Shown piece by piece: positions 1 to 9,985 of a stretch of DNA of 64,000 nucleotides. Each line of letters starts with the position of its first letter. The stretch's first letter is position 1. Where the stretch lies: positions 1,718,352 to 1,782,351 of the forward strand of contig NZ_CP107551.1 in the NCBI RefSeq assembly GCF_025837095.1. Reading direction: 5' to 3'. Under the pieces are notes generated by a model. The model searched no databases, was not told the DNA's origin, and worked only from the letters and a program-made list of their open reading frames with translations. The DNA is from Rhodococcus sp. Z13. Its GTDB lineage: Bacteria > Actinomycetota > Actinomycetes > Mycobacteriales > Mycobacteriaceae. The position numbers and the translations under genes were made by a program.

Positions 1-1
1 C

Positions 2-2410
2 CGGGAGGACTTCCGCACCGAGGTACTCGGCCTCGTCAAGGCGCAGGCGGTGAAGAACGCGGTGATCGTGCCGGTCGGCGCGAAGGGCGGTTTCGTCGTC
101 AAGCACGCCCCACCGCCGACCGGCGACCCCGAGGCCGACCGGCGGGCCACCCGCGAACGCGGCGAACGCTGCTACCGGCGTTTCGTCTCGGGGCTGCTCG
201 ACGTCACCGACAATCTCGACGCCGCGCGCAACGAGGTGATCCCGCCGCCGCGGGTCGTGCGGTGCGACGGCGACGACCCCTATCTGGTGGTCGCGGCGGA
301 CAAGGGCACCGCCACCTTCTCCGACCTCGCGAACTCCGTTGCCGCCGAATACGACTTCTGGCTCGGCGACGCCTTCGCCTCCGGCGGCTCGGCGGGCTAC
401 GACCACAAGGAGATGGGCATCACCGCGCGGGGCGCCTGGAAAAGCGTCGAACGGCACTTCAGGGAACTCGGGATCGACCCGGCAACCGACGATTTCACCG
501 TCGTCGGCATCGGTGACATGAGCGGCGACGTGTTCGGCAACGGCATGCTTCTCAGCGAGCACATCCGGCTCGTCGCGGCGTTCGACCACCGACACGTCTT
601 CCTCGACCCCGATCCGGACCCGCAGCGGTCCTTCGCCGAGCGCCGCCGGCTGTTCGGCCTGCCCCGTTCGTCGTGGAAGGACTACGACCCCGCCCTGATC
701 TCCGAGGGCGGTGGGGTGTGGGACCGCACCGCGAAGTCGGTGCCCGTCAGCCCGCAGGCGCGGGCCGTGCTCGGCCTGCCCGAGCACGTCACCGAACTCC
801 CCCCACCCGATCTGATCCGGGCCGTGCTGCGTGCCCCCGTCGACCTGTTGTGGAACGGCGGTGTCGGCACCTATGTCAAGGCGTCGACCGAGAGCCATAC
901 CGAGGTGGGTGACAAGAGCAACGACGGGGTGCGCGTCGACGGCGCCGACCTGCGGGCCCGGGTGGTCGCGGAGGGGGGCAACCTCGGTGTCACCCAGCGC
1001 GGCCGCATCGAGTACGCCCGCGCCGGCGGCAAGATCAACACCGATGCCATCGACAACTCCGCCGGGGTGGACAGCTCCGACCACGAGGTCAACATCAAGA
1101 TCCTGCTCGACGCGATGGTCACCGCTGGGGAGCTGCCTGCGGAGGAACGGAATCCGTTGCTGGCCTCCATGACCGATGACGTCGCCGAGCTGGTCCTGGC
1201 CGACAACGTCGCCCAGAACGCCGTCCTCGGCCTCGAACGCGCCGCCGCCCCGCAGCTGCTCGGGGTGCACCGCCGGCTGCTGGCCGCCCTCGAACTGGAC
1301 CGGGACCTCGACCGCGAACTCGAGGCCCTGCCCGACGAGGCCGAGTTCGACCGGCGGGCCGCGGCGGGGGAGGGCCTCACCTCGCCCGAGCTGGCGCAGC
1401 TGCTCGCGCACGTCAAACTCGCCCTCGTCGACGACCTGCTCGCGAGCGACCTGCCCGACAGCGAGACCTTCGCCGCGGTGCTGCCCGGCTACTTCCCGCC
1501 CGCCCTGCGCGAACGGTTCCGCGCCGGGATCATGGCGCATCCGCTGCGCCGGCAGATCGTCGCGACCCTGCTGGCCAACAACACCGTCGACAACGCCGGC
1601 CCCACCTACGTCTACCGGCTCGCCGAGGAGGCGGGGGCGACCGCGACCGACGCCATCCGCGCCTACGCCGCCGTCACCGTGATCTTCGGGCTGCACGCGC
1701 TGTGGGACGAGATCCGCGGCGCCGGGCTGCCCGTCGACCTCGAGAACGACCTGCTGCTCGAATCGCGGCGCGTCCTCGACCGGGCCTCCCGCCGGTTGCT
1801 CGCCACCCGGCCGCAGCCGCTCGCGGTGGGTGCCGAGATCAGCCGCTACCGCGACGCCTTCGCCCGGCTCGCGCCGTCGGTGGCGGCCTGGATGCGCGGG
1901 CACCACGCCGAGGACTTCGAACGCCGCACCCGCCCGCTCCTCGACCGCGGCGCCCCCGAGGAGCTGACCGGTGTGGTCTTCCGGTTGCTCGACCAGTTCC
2001 CGCTGCTCGACGTCATCGACATCGCCGACATCGAGCAGCGCGACGAGGAGGAGGTCGCCGACCTGTACTACGCGCTCGACGCCCACCTCGGGGTCGACCG
2101 GCTGCTGACCGCGGTCTCCGCCCTCGAACGCGGCGACCGCTGGCACTCGCTGGCGCGGCTGGCGCTGCGCGACGACCTGTACGGGTCGCTGCGCTCGCTG
2201 GTGCTCGACGTGCTCGCCGGCGCCGAACCGGGGGAGTCGACGGAGGAGATGATCGAGGACTGGGAGCTGTCCAACGGTTCGCGTCTCGTCCGGGCGAGGG
2301 CGGCGCTCGAGGAGATCTTCGCGTCTGGGAGTCTGGATCTCGCCACCCTGTCGGTGGCGGCACGACAGATCAGGAGCATGGTGCGCACGGGCGCATCCGA
2401 TCGGAGGTAA
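2..2410 (+). CDS. gdh: NAD-specific glutamate dehydrogenase, large type (5' part missing)
   Basis: The reading frame is already open at base 2, so this is the C-terminal ~802 residues of a protein whose family (GDH180 type) is usually about 1,600 residues. It oxidatively deaminates glutamate to 2-oxoglutarate with NAD in the cytoplasm. Recognisable family segments are the KGGFVVK stretch near residue 25, the [15 protein letters not shown] region, the [15 protein letters not shown] segment and [14 protein letters not shown]. The long helical C-terminal domain follows. It ends three bases before the thioesterase gene, matching the M. tuberculosis Rv2476c-Rv2475c-Rv2474c order. The true start lies outside the window; the GTG at 50 is internal. 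Confidence 0.95.
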   Translation, partial: REDFRTEVLGLVKAQAVKNAVIVPVGAKGGFVVKHAPPPTGDPEADRRATRERGERCYRRFVSGLLDVTDNLDAARNEVIPPPRVVRCDGDDPYLVVAADKGTATFSDLANSVAAEYDFWLGDAFASGGSAGYDHKEMGITARGAWKSVERHFRELGIDPATDDFTVVGIGDMSGDVFGNGMLLSEHIRLVAAFDHRHVFLDPDPDPQRSFAERRRLFGLPRSSWKDYDPALISEGGGVWDRTAKSVPVSPQARAVLGLPEHVTELPPPDLIRAVLRAPVDLLWNGGVGTYVKASTESHTEVGDKSNDGVRVDGADLRARVVAEGGNLGVTQRGRIEYARAGGKINTDAIDNSAGVDSSDHEVNIKILLDAMVTAGELPAEERNPLLASMTDDVAELVLADNVAQNAVLGLERAAAPQLLGVHRRLLAALELDRDLDRELEALPDEAEFDRRAAAGEGLTSPELAQLLAHVKLALVDDLLASDLPDSETFAAVLPGYFPPALRERFRAGIMAHPLRRQIVATLLANNTVDNAGPTYVYRLAEEAGATATDAIRAYAAVTVIFGLHALWDEIRGAGLPVDLENDLLLESRRVLDRASRRLLATRPQPLAVGAEISRYRDAFARLAPSVAAWMRGHHAEDFERRTRPLLDRGAPEELTGVVFRLLDQFPLLDVIDIADIEQRDEEEVADLYYALDAHLGVDRLLTAVSALERGDRWHSLARLALRDDLYGSLRSLVLDVLAGAEPGESTEEMIEDWELSNGSRLVRARAALEEIFASGSLDLATLSVAARQIRSMVRTGASDRR

Positions 2411-2413
2411 CGA

Positions 2414-2848
2414 GTGAGCGGTGGGGGCGAGCAGTTCGGTTTCCATACCGAGGTGACGGTGCGCTGGTCCGACATGGACGCCTTCCAGCACGTCAACCAC
2501 GCACGGATGGTCACGCTCCTCGAGGAGGCCCGCATCCCCTGGCTGTTCGCGGAGGGACGCCCCACCCGCGATCTGCGCGAGGGCGCCGTCATCGCCGACC
2601 TCCACGTCCGCTACCGCGCCCAGGTGCGGCACGACGACGGTCCGCTCGACGTGCTCATGTGGACGGAGCAGGTGCGGGCGGTCGACTTCACCATCGGCTA
2701 CGAGGTGCGCCCGAACGGGGCGCCCGCCGACTCGGCTCCCGCGGTCGTCGCGTCGACCCAGATCGCGGCGTTCGACATCGAGACGCAGCGCCTGCGCCGC
2801 CTCACCGCCGAGGAGCGCGAGTTCCTGCTGCAGTGGCGTCGTGGCTGA
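2414..2848 (+). CDS. Acyl-CoA thioesterase, hotdog fold (4HBT family)
   Basis: This 144-residue protein belongs to the YbgC/4HBT-like hotdog thioesterases, which hydrolyse acyl-CoA to acid and CoA. The N-terminus carries the family signature VRWSDMDAFQHVNHA (about residues 16-30), with the catalytic-type Asp and the HVN segment. It starts with GTG at 2414, supported by GGAGG at 2403-2407, three bases after gdh. The next gene overlaps its end by 8 bases, so the three are probably translationally coupled. The orthologue by position is Rv2475c. The substrate cannot be read from the sequence. Confidence 0.88.
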   Translation: MSGGGEQFGFHTEVTVRWSDMDAFQHVNHARMVTLLEEARIPWLFAEGRPTRDLREGAVIADLHVRYRAQVRHDDGPLDVLMWTEQVRAVDFTIGYEVRPNGAPADSAPAVVASTQIAAFDIETQRLRRLTAEEREFLLQWRRG

Positions 2849-3539
2849 CGGGGGTGCCGTGGCCGGTGCCGGTGAACGCGCCCTGCGGCTCGCCGGCCCC
2901 GAGGACCGGGTCGACCTGACGGCCTTCCTCACCCGCGCGGTCCGCCTCGACGCGGCCGCCGTCGTGCGGATCCGTCGGCGCGGGGACGGTCTGCTCGGGG
3001 TGTGGACCCAGACCGGCTTCGAGGTGCTCGCCGGGCGCGTGGTGCGCGGGACGATCGCCCCCGCCGACACCTGCGTGGCCGCCGAGTCGCTGCGGGCCGC
3101 GCTCGTCGCCGCGCCGGCCGGCCCGGTCGATCCCGGCTGGTCGATGGACTCCGCCTGGCGCGGGGCGCTGCCCCCCGAGGAGGGCTACGTCCACGTCGAC
3201 GACATCCCGGCGAAGGTGCTGGTGGATCTCGCGCAGCGCGGCGTCGCGCTGGCCCGGGAACACGGCGCGCAGGGCCCGCCGGCGTCGCTGCTGGCGCAGG
3301 AGGTGCTCGAGGTCAGCGGTGCCGACACCACCGTCGGAATCCCGATGCGGATGGTGTTCGCGCTCGGTGCGATGGGCTTCGTGCCCGGTATCGGCCGGGA
3401 CGCCGCGAGCTCCGCGGCGATCGACCCGGCCGAGGTGGTGCGGGTGCGGGCCTCGGCCACCTGGACGCGGCTCGACGCCCGTTTCGGGTCGGTCCACCTG
3501 CGGCGCAGCGGAGGTCTCGGCCTGGACGTCCTGCGCTAG
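2841..3539 (+). CDS. Conserved actinobacterial protein of unknown function (Rv2474c-like)
   Basis: This 232-residue cytoplasmic protein has no transmembrane segment or recognised catalytic motif. Position, size and the overlap with the thioesterase gene (8 bases) match Rv2474c, a conserved hypothetical of mycolic-acid actinomycetes. It is rich in Ala, Arg and Val and shows short beta-strand-like stretches such as AAVVRIRRRGDG (about residues 37-48), which recall a nucleic-acid or ligand-binding beta sheet, but this is only an impression. Its GTG start at 2841 lies inside the thioesterase stop region. It converges on the alpha-glucosidase gene with only four bases between the stop codons. Confidence 0.75.
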   Translation: MADGGAVAGAGERALRLAGPEDRVDLTAFLTRAVRLDAAAVVRIRRRGDGLLGVWTQTGFEVLAGRVVRGTIAPADTCVAAESLRAALVAAPAGPVDPGWSMDSAWRGALPPEEGYVHVDDIPAKVLVDLAQRGVALAREHGAQGPPASLLAQEVLEVSGADTTVGIPMRMVFALGAMGFVPGIGRDAASSAAIDPAEVVRVRASATWTRLDARFGSVHLRRSGGLGLDVLR

Positions 3540-3543
3540 CGGC

Positions 3544-5157
3544 TCACGCCAGCCACACGGCGGTGTCGGGCGGCAGAGTGCCGTCGGCGAGCGCGGAGCT
3601 CGTCAGCAGTACTCTGCCGGCGGGCAGATCCACCGGAACGTCTCCGGCGTTGAGCAGGCAGCGCAGGCCGTCGGACCGATGGAAGGCCAGGCACCCGTGC
3701 GGGGCCTCGTCCCAGACGACGCCGGTCCCACCGGATCCGGCCGTCTCCTTGCGGATCTCGATGGCCTGCCGGTACAGCGAGAAGGTCGAGTCGACGTCCT
3801 CGAGCTGCCGCTCCACGGTGAGCTCGGACCACTGCGGGGGCTGCGGCAGCCACGCCGACGCCGCGGCGGTGAACCCGAACGGCGGCTCGGTGCCCTCCCA
3901 GGGCAACGGCACCCGGCAGCCGTCCCGGCCCCGATCGGTGTGCCCGGAACGCTCCCACACCGGGTCCTGCAGCGCCTCGTCGGGCAGGTCCACGTTCGGC
4001 AGGCCGAGCTCGGCGCCGTTGTAGACGAACACCGCGCCGGGCAGCGCGAGCTCGACGAGCAGCATCGCGCGGGCCCGCGCCGTGCCGCTCGCGCCGTCGC
4101 CGTAGCGGGAGACCTCCCGGTCCACGTCGTGGTTGGACAACGTCCACGTCGGGGACGCCTCCACCGCGGACACCGCGGCCAGACCCTTTTCGACTGCGGC
4201 CCGCAGGGCGTCGGCGTCCCAGTCCGACAGCGTCAGGTGGAAGTCGAAGGCGAGGTGGAGTTCGTCCGGCCGCAGGTACTCGGCGAACCGGTCGTGGTCG
4301 TCCACCCAGATCTCACCGATCGCCACCGCGTCCGGATACTCGTCGAACACCCGCCGGATCCGGCGGTGGATGTCGTGGACCTCGGGATTGTCGAACCGCG
4401 GGTCGGTGGGGGAGTGCCCGAGCAGCTCCACCCGTTCCCAGTCGTCGTGATCGGGCAGATCGGCGGGCTTGGCCATGCCGTGCGCGACGTCGATGCGGAA
4501 ACCGTCGACACCGCGGTCCAGCCAGAAACGCAGGGTCGTCTCCAGGTCGGCGGCGACGTCCTCGTCGTCCCAGTTCAGGTCGGCCTGTTCGGGGGCGAAG
4601 ACGTGCAGGTACCACTGCCCCGGTGAGCCGTCGGGCTCGGTGACGCGGGTCCAGGCGGGACCGCCGAAGACGCTCGGCCAGTTGTTGGGCGGTTCGCTGC
4701 CCTCGGGACCGCGGCCGTCCCGGAAGTGGAACCGGCGCCGCTCCCGGCTGCCCGGCCCCGCCTCGAGTGCGGCCCGGAACCAGGGATGCTCGACGCTCAC
4801 GTGGTTCGGCACCAGATCCATCACCACGCGGATGTCGCGGGCGTGGGCCTCGTCGACGAGCGCCTCGAGATCGGTGAGGTCCCCGAACAGCGGATCGACG
4901 TCGCGGGGATCGGCGACGTCGTAGCCGTGGTCGGCCATCGGGGAGCGCATCACCGGGTTGAGCCAGATCGCGTCGACCCCGAGCAGCTCGAGATAGCCGA
5001 GGCGCTCGCGGACACCGGCGAGATCGCCGATGCCGTCCCCGTTCGTGTCCGCGAACGAACGCGGATAGACCTGGTAGAACACCGCGTTCCGCCACCACGG
5101 CGAGGTCGGCCGGTCAGAAGCTGCGGGGATTCCGGTGGAGGGGGACACGGGTGCCAT
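3544..5157 (-). CDS. aglA: Alpha-glucosidase / glycoside hydrolase family 13
   Basis: The 537-residue GH13 enzyme hydrolyses alpha-glucosidic bonds such as those in maltose, isomaltose or trehalose-like sugars. The barrel starts at WWRNAVFYQVYPRSF, followed by the calcium-site-like DTNGDGIGDL loop. Conserved region I is DLVPNH, region II is GFRIDVAHGM (nucleophile Asp), region III is AIGEIW (acid Glu) and region IV is LSNHDVDR (stabilising Asp). It matches Rv2471 in position. The ATG at 5157 is preferred because family homology begins shortly after it; the frame stays open upstream to 5211. No signal peptide is visible, so it is probably cytoplasmic. Confidence 0.9.
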   Translation of the reverse strand: MAPVSPSTGIPAASDRPTSPWWRNAVFYQVYPRSFADTNGDGIGDLAGVRERLGYLELLGVDAIWLNPVMRSPMADHGYDVADPRDVDPLFGDLTDLEALVDEAHARDIRVVMDLVPNHVSVEHPWFRAALEAGPGSRERRRFHFRDGRGPEGSEPPNNWPSVFGGPAWTRVTEPDGSPGQWYLHVFAPEQADLNWDDEDVAADLETTLRFWLDRGVDGFRIDVAHGMAKPADLPDHDDWERVELLGHSPTDPRFDNPEVHDIHRRIRRVFDEYPDAVAIGEIWVDDHDRFAEYLRPDELHLAFDFHLTLSDWDADALRAAVEKGLAAVSAVEASPTWTLSNHDVDREVSRYGDGASGTARARAMLLVELALPGAVFVYNGAELGLPNVDLPDEALQDPVWERSGHTDRGRDGCRVPLPWEGTEPPFGFTAAASAWLPQPPQWSELTVERQLEDVDSTFSLYRQAIEIRKETAGSGGTGVVWDEAPHGCLAFHRSDGLRCLLNAGDVPVDLPAGRVLLTSSALADGTLPPDTAVWLA

Positions 5158-5235
5158 CGTGTCAGAGAGCCCGGCTCGGCACGACCCGTATGCCGGGGTG
5201 GCTCGGGGCACGTCCGGTGCCGGGCGGCCGACGGG

Positions 5236-5628
5236 TCAGATGGGGGAGTTCATCATCGAGTCGGCGGCCATGTTCATGTAGTCGAGGAGCTGCTTGCGGT
5301 GCTCGGCGTCGAGGGTCTCGTCCTCGATCGACGCGATCGCCGTGTGCATGCAGCGCAGCCACGCGTCGCGTTCGAGGGGACCGATCCGGAAGGGATGGTG
5401 GCGCATGCGCAGGCGCGGATGTCCGCGTTCCTCGGAGTAGGTGCGCGGACCGCCCCAGTACTGCTCGAGGAACATCCGCATGCGGCGCTCGGCGGGACCG
5501 AGGTCCTCCTCGGGGTACAGCGGCCGGACGATCTCGTCCTTGGCCACCTCCTCGTAGAAGCGTGCCGTGAGGCGGCGGAACGTCTCGGCGCCACCGACCG
5601 CCTCGTAGAAGGTCTGCTCGTCACTCAT
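5236..5628 (-). CDS. glbO: Truncated haemoglobin, group II (trHbO)
   Basis: This 130-residue protein is a 2-on-2 globin of the HbO class, which binds O2 at a haem and has been linked to oxygen handling and peroxidase chemistry in mycobacteria. Visible group II features are the FYEEV helix, the [12 protein letters not shown] turn (CD/E region), LRMRHHPF carrying the proximal His, and [11 protein letters not shown] in the G helix, where group II globins have the conserved Trp. It starts at ATG 5628, about 80 bases upstream of aglA, the same order as Rv2470-Rv2471. Length is typical for the family. Confidence 0.93.
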   Translation of the reverse strand: MSDEQTFYEAVGGAETFRRLTARFYEEVAKDEIVRPLYPEEDLGPAERRMRMFLEQYWGGPRTYSEERGHPRLRMRHHPFRIGPLERDAWLRCMHTAIASIEDETLDAEHRKQLLDYMNMAADSMMNSPI

Positions 5629-5815
5629 CTGATCTGGTTCACCGTTCCTCTCGACCGTCCATTGTGCCTGCACCGCCGCGGTGGGGTCGGGCACGCGACG
5701 TCCGGCACCCGTCCGTCACCCGTCGTTCACCGGTGCGCCGCCGATTCGTGTGGTGATTCGGGGTGCGTGTGCGAAACATCCGTGGTCCACTGTTTCCAGT
5801 CTTTTCGGAGGTCGT

Positions 5816-6445
5816 ATGAAGCACGGAAGCAGCTCGCATCGACAACTCCCGCCCGCGGACGCCTCGCCGGAGGCTCCGGGGGCTACCACACTGCGCGTGG
5901 TCCACGACGGTACCGCGACCGTGCCCGACTGGCTGAAACGCAGGGTGCTCCTGCTCAACGCCACTTACGAACCGCTCACGGCCCTGCCGGCGCGTCGGGC
6001 GGTGGTGCTCATGGCCGGAGGCAAGGCCGACACCGTCCACGACGACCCGCACGCCCCGCTGGTGCGATCGGCCGAATGGTCGGTGCAACTGCCGTCCGTC
6101 ATCCGCCTGCGCACCTACGTGCGGGTTCCCTACCACGCGCGGGTGCCGCTGACCCGGGCGGCGCTCATGCACCGCGACCGCAACCGGTGCGCCTACTGCG
6201 GCGGCAAGGCCGAGACGATCGACCACGTCGTGCCGCGCAGCCGGGGCGGGGAGCACTCCTGGGAGAACTGCGTCGCGTGCTGTGCGCCCTGCAACCACCG
6301 CAAGGCGGACAAACTGCTCAGTGAACTGGGGTGGTCGCTGCGCACGGTGCCCACTCCCCCCAAGGGCCGGCACTGGCGCCTGCTCGCGACCCTGCCCGAA
6401 CTGCATCCCACCTGGCTGCCCTATCTGGGTGAGGGTGCAGCGTGA
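5816..6445 (+). CDS. HNH endonuclease family protein
   Basis: The 209-residue protein has a C-terminal HNH nuclease fold. RNRCAYCGGKAETIDHVVPR gives the CxxC zinc pair and the catalytic His-like DHV, and the second pair and Asn-His follow in CCAPCNHRKA. Such proteins nick or cut DNA with a metal ion; this branch (Rv2469c type) is widespread in actinobacteria as a housekeeping chromosomal gene of unknown role. The start at ATG 5816 is supported by CGGAGG at 5806-5811. It diverges from glbO and precedes ctaJ. Confidence 0.88.
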   Translation: MKHGSSSHRQLPPADASPEAPGATTLRVVHDGTATVPDWLKRRVLLLNATYEPLTALPARRAVVLMAGGKADTVHDDPHAPLVRSAEWSVQLPSVIRLRTYVRVPYHARVPLTRAALMHRDRNRCAYCGGKAETIDHVVPRSRGGEHSWENCVACCAPCNHRKADKLLSELGWSLRTVPTPPKGRHWRLLATLPELHPTWLPYLGEGAA

Positions 6446-6517
6446 ACCCGGGCGGTGAAACGGACCTTTTCCGGGGCGTATGAGGTCTTTCGAGAGCAGC
6501 TGGGCTAACGTTTGGCT

Positions 6518-6784
6518 GTGAGCATTCTCGAGACAACCCTGATCTTCGTCGGCATCCCGCTGCTGACCATCGTGGTCCTCGGTGGGCTGGCCTTCGTCCA
6601 GAGCAAGTACGCCGGTCCGATCCCCTCGGACCATCCGTACACGCTCGACCGGAAGTGGGAGTACGGGCCGCTTCTGTGGACGGCAACGGACGAGTCGACC
6701 CATCCCTGGAAATACCCGCATCACGGTCACGCCGTCGCGACCTCTGCGGAGCTGATCGGAGGTACTGCAAGTGGCAAGTGGTGA
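6518..6784 (+). CDS. ctaJ: aa3-type cytochrome oxidase accessory subunit CtaJ-like
   Basis: This small protein (88 residues) has one N-terminal transmembrane helix (about residues 6-28, rich in Ile, Val, Leu and Gly) followed by a hydrophilic tail with aromatic residues (KWEYGPLLWTA). It looks like CtaJ, a single-helix subunit found in mycobacterial cytochrome bcc-aa3 supercomplex structures, encoded next to a Rv2468c-type gene. The GTG at 6518 gives MSILETTL, a more family-like start than the TTG two codons upstream. It overlaps the DUF5130 gene by 14 bases, so the pair is probably cotranscribed. The name rests on resemblance and context. Confidence 0.68.
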   Translation: MSILETTLIFVGIPLLTIVVLGGLAFVQSKYAGPIPSDHPYTLDRKWEYGPLLWTATDESTHPWKYPHHGHAVATSAELIGGTASGKW

Positions 6785-7244
6785 CGTGATCCAGCGGCCG
6801 GCCATCGCACCGGAGAATCTTCCGCACGGTGCGGCGCTCACCGCGAGCGGCCGGGTCTCCACCGTCCGCGTGCTCGGTGCACCCTTCGAGGGCGCCCCGT
6901 TCACGGAGCAAGACCTCATCACCCTCGACGACACGCTCACCGGCGCGATCCGTGCCACCAAGGTGCGGTTCAACGTGTACATCGGTGACGCCGCCGATCC
7001 GGTCGCGACCACCGACGCGCTCCTGCCGACCACCCCGGACGCCGAGAACTCCGTCCTCGTGGCCGTGTACCCGAACCAGCGCAGCATCGAGATCCGCTCC
7101 GGCCGCGAGGCCGCCGACCGCGCCACCGACCAGGTGCTGCAGCTCGGCGTCACCGCTGCCGTCTCCGCGTTCGGTCAGGGCAACCTGCTCGACGGCATCA
7201 CCAGCGCCGTCAGCGTCATCGCCAACGCGATGGTCGCTCCCTGA
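6771..7244 (+). CDS. DUF5130 family protein (Rv2468c-like)
   Basis: The 157-residue protein matches the conserved actinobacterial family found beside pepN and ctaJ. The N-terminal part has no motif I can assign. The middle is a predicted alpha/beta domain. The C-terminal ~50 residues are helical and hydrophobic enough (GVTAAVSAFGQGNLLDGI) to suggest membrane association; this resembles TPM/YgcG-type stress proteins, but that is not certain. It starts at GTG 6771 with CGGAGG at 6757-6762 inside the preceding gene. Linkage to ctaJ suggests a role near the respiratory chain, which is inference. Confidence 0.72.
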   Translation: MASGDVIQRPAIAPENLPHGAALTASGRVSTVRVLGAPFEGAPFTEQDLITLDDTLTGAIRATKVRFNVYIGDAADPVATTDALLPTTPDAENSVLVAVYPNQRSIEIRSGREAADRATDQVLQLGVTAAVSAFGQGNLLDGITSAVSVIANAMVAP

Positions 7245-7280
7245 TCGAGACCCCGCGCACGGCGGCTCACGCGTAGATCA

Positions 7281-7331
7281 CGACCGTGGCCCGCTGCCCC
7301 TCCCGAGTGGGGGAGCAGCGGGCCACGGTCG
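7281..7331. terminator. Bidirectional hairpin terminator
   Basis: A 17-bp perfect inverted repeat (7281-7297 with 7315-7331) with an additional C/G-rich inner stem lies between the convergent DUF5130 and pepN genes. It lacks a long U-run, as is common in actinobacterial terminators. Confidence 0.8.
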
Positions 7332-7337
7332 TTTCCG

Positions 7338-9920
7338 TCAGGAGGCGTCGAACGCGCGGGCCTTCAGCGACCGGACGATACCGGCGCGGCCCTCGGCGAC
7401 GAGGCGGCGCAGCGCCGGCGGATGGTCACCGGCGAGGAACTCGTCGGCGGCGGCCACCGACTCCTCGCTGATGGACCACGACGGGTACAGCCCCACCACG
7501 ACCGTCTGCGCGACCTCGCTGGAGCGGCGCTCCCAGACCCCGGGCACATCCGCGAAGTACCGCGCCACGAACGGCTCGAGCAGCTCGGCCTGCCCCAGGG
7601 GTGCGAACCCGCCGATCACGGCGCGGGCCGTGATGTTGGGGATGCTGTCGTCGTGGACGACCGTCTGCCAGACCTGCTCCTTGACGGCCGCCTGCGGACG
7701 CGCCGCCCGCGCGGCCGCCGCCTGACGTGCACCCTGGGCCGTGGGATCCCGCTGCGCCTCGGCGTCGATGACCGGCGTCTCCGGCCCGTCCGCGTCGATC
7801 TGGCCCGCGGCCGCCAGCGCCTGCACGATCCGCCAGCGCAGGTCGGTGTCCACCACCAGACCGGACAGTCCGACGGTGGCCGGGTCGGCGTTCAGCAGCT
7901 CCTCGAGCACCTCGGTGTGCCAGGGCGACAGCGACGCGGTGGTCAGGGCGTTGACGAACGCGAGCTGGTGGTCGGAGCCCGGCTCGGCCTCGCGGGCCAG
8001 CTCGAGCAGACGGTTCGCGTAGTCCGGCCAGCCCTGTTCGGCGGCCCAGCCCGGCTCCGCGTAGCTGCCCAGCGCGGTGTGCGCCTGCATCAGCAGCCGC
8101 TGCACCACACCGACCTCGGTCTCGGCGGCGACTCCACGCTGGACGAGAGCGACGAAGTCGCGGGCCTTCATCTCGGCCTGACGCGTCATCTCCCACGCCG
8201 CCGACCACACCAGGGTGCGCGGCAGCGACTCGGCGATGTCGCCGATCCGGGCGGTCACCGTGGCGAGGGACTCCTCGTCCAGACGCACCGAGCAGTAGGT
8301 GAGGTCGTCGTCGTTGACCAGCACGAAGGCGCCGCGCGGCACCCCGACGAGGTCGGGCACGTCGGTGCGTTCGGTGGCGTCGACGTCGATTTCGACGCGG
8401 TGTGTGCGCACGAGCCGACCGGAGCCGTCGTCGTCGTACACACCGATCGCCAGGCGGTGCACGCGGAACTCACCGGCACCGGGCTGCGCGCCCTCCTGCA
8501 CCACCGCGAACCGCGTGAACCGGCCCTGCTCGTCGACCTCGAAGTCGGGCCGCAGGATGTTCAGGCCGGTGGTCTTGAGCCACTGGGCGCCCCAGTCCGA
8601 CAGGTCGCGGCCCGACGCCTTCTCCAGTGCGGCGAGCAGGTCGTCGAAGGTGGCGTTGCCGTAGGCGTGGTCGCGGAAGTACTCGCGCAGACCGGCGAGG
8701 AAGGGCTCCTGGCCGACATAGGCGACGAGCTGCTTGAGCACCGACGCGCCCTTGGCGTAGGTGATGCCGTCGAAGTTGACCTCCACCGCGGCCAGATCCG
8801 GGATGTCCGCGGCGATCGGGTGCGTCGACGGCAGCTGGTCCTGCCGGTAGGCCCACGACTTCTCGACGTTCGCGAAGGTCGTCCACGCGTTGGTGTACTC
8901 GGTGGCCGAGGCCTGGCACAGCACCGACGCGAAGGTCGCGAACGACTCGTTGAGCCACAGATCGTCCCACCAGCGCATGGTGACGAGGTCGCCGAACCAC
9001 ATGTGCGCCATCTCGTGCAGGACGGTCTCGGCGCGCCGCTCGTAGGAGTAGCGGGTGACCTTGGAGCGGAATACGTAGTCCTCGAGGAAGGTCACCGCAC
9101 CGGCGTTCTCCATCGCCCCGGCGTTGAACTCCGGCACGAACAGCTGGTCGTACTTGCCGAAGGCGTAGGGGATGCCGAAGTTGTCGTGGTAGAACGCGAA
9201 ACCCTGCTTGGTCTCGGTGAACAACCGATCGGCGTCCATGTACTCGGCGAGGGAGGCACGGCAGAAGATCCGCAGCGGGATGGTGCCGTGCTCGTCGGTG
9301 TACTCGTCGGACCACACCGCGTACGGCCCGGCGATCAGCGCGACGAGATAGGTGCTCATCCGCGGAGTGGTGCGGAAGTGGTGCTCACCGGGGGTCGCGG
9401 CCAGGGTCTGCACCACGTCCGCGTTGGACACGACCTGCCAGTCCACGGGCGCGGTGACCTTCAGATCGAAGGTGGCCTTGAGGTCGGGCTGGTCGAAGCA
9501 CGCGAACATGCGCTTGGCGTCGGCCGTCTCGAACTGCGAGTACAGGTAGACCGCGTCGTCGGTGGGGTCGACGAAGCGGTGCAACCCCTCACCGGTGTTG
9601 GTGTACAGGCAGTCGGCGTCGACGACGAGCTCGTTGTGCGCGGCCAGCCCGGTCAGCGCGATGCCGGTCTCCTCGCTGTAACCGGAGACGTCCACGGGTT
9701 CGCCGTTGAGGGTCGCCGAGTGCACCGTCTTCGCGATGAGATCGATGAAGGTGGACGCACCCTCGGTCGCGTCGAAGGTCACGGTGGTGACGGACCGGAA
9801 CGTCTCGGTGCCGGGCGCACCCGACCCGTCCGTGAGATCCAGGACGATGGCGTAGTTGTGGACGTCGAGGATCGCTGCCCGCTCGGCGGCCTGTTCACGG
9901 GTCAGGTTCGGTGGTGCCAC
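7338..9920 (-). CDS. pepN: Aminopeptidase N, M1 zinc metallopeptidase
   Basis: The 860-residue cytoplasmic enzyme removes N-terminal amino acids from peptides. It shows the exopeptidase motif GAMEN (about residue 267) and the zinc motif HEMAHMW with the third ligand in NESFA (about residues 300-325). The C-terminal ERAP1-like helical domain is complete and length is normal for actinobacterial PepN. The start is GTG at 9920 with GGAG about 8 bases upstream. Synteny with Rv2467 supports the call. It probably helps finish protein breakdown started by the Clp protease encoded further along. Confidence 0.96.
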   Translation of the reverse strand: MAPPNLTREQAAERAAILDVHNYAIVLDLTDGSGAPGTETFRSVTTVTFDATEGASTFIDLIAKTVHSATLNGEPVDVSGYSEETGIALTGLAAHNELVVDADCLYTNTGEGLHRFVDPTDDAVYLYSQFETADAKRMFACFDQPDLKATFDLKVTAPVDWQVVSNADVVQTLAATPGEHHFRTTPRMSTYLVALIAGPYAVWSDEYTDEHGTIPLRIFCRASLAEYMDADRLFTETKQGFAFYHDNFGIPYAFGKYDQLFVPEFNAGAMENAGAVTFLEDYVFRSKVTRYSYERRAETVLHEMAHMWFGDLVTMRWWDDLWLNESFATFASVLCQASATEYTNAWTTFANVEKSWAYRQDQLPSTHPIAADIPDLAAVEVNFDGITYAKGASVLKQLVAYVGQEPFLAGLREYFRDHAYGNATFDDLLAALEKASGRDLSDWGAQWLKTTGLNILRPDFEVDEQGRFTRFAVVQEGAQPGAGEFRVHRLAIGVYDDDGSGRLVRTHRVEIDVDATERTDVPDLVGVPRGAFVLVNDDDLTYCSVRLDEESLATVTARIGDIAESLPRTLVWSAAWEMTRQAEMKARDFVALVQRGVAAETEVGVVQRLLMQAHTALGSYAEPGWAAEQGWPDYANRLLELAREAEPGSDHQLAFVNALTTASLSPWHTEVLEELLNADPATVGLSGLVVDTDLRWRIVQALAAAGQIDADGPETPVIDAEAQRDPTAQGARQAAAARAARPQAAVKEQVWQTVVHDDSIPNITARAVIGGFAPLGQAELLEPFVARYFADVPGVWERRSSEVAQTVVVGLYPSWSISEESVAAADEFLAGDHPPALRRLVAEGRAGIVRSLKARAFDAS

Positions 9921-9985
9921 GTAAGGAACTCCATTCTCACGACGGGATGCCGGTCGGCATCCATCCCATCATGATCGGGTCGGGC

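Noticed and set aside
3319-4626. A 435-codon plus-strand frame opposite aglA
   Set aside because: Antisense of the GH13 gene, whose four catalytic regions are intact; the frame has no ribosome site or recognisable domain.
7422-9974. An 850-codon open frame on the plus strand opposite pepN
   Set aside because: It is the antisense shadow of a clear M1 aminopeptidase. Its composition (Val, Gly, Arg, His-rich, no motifs) is the usual product of GC-rich antisense frames.
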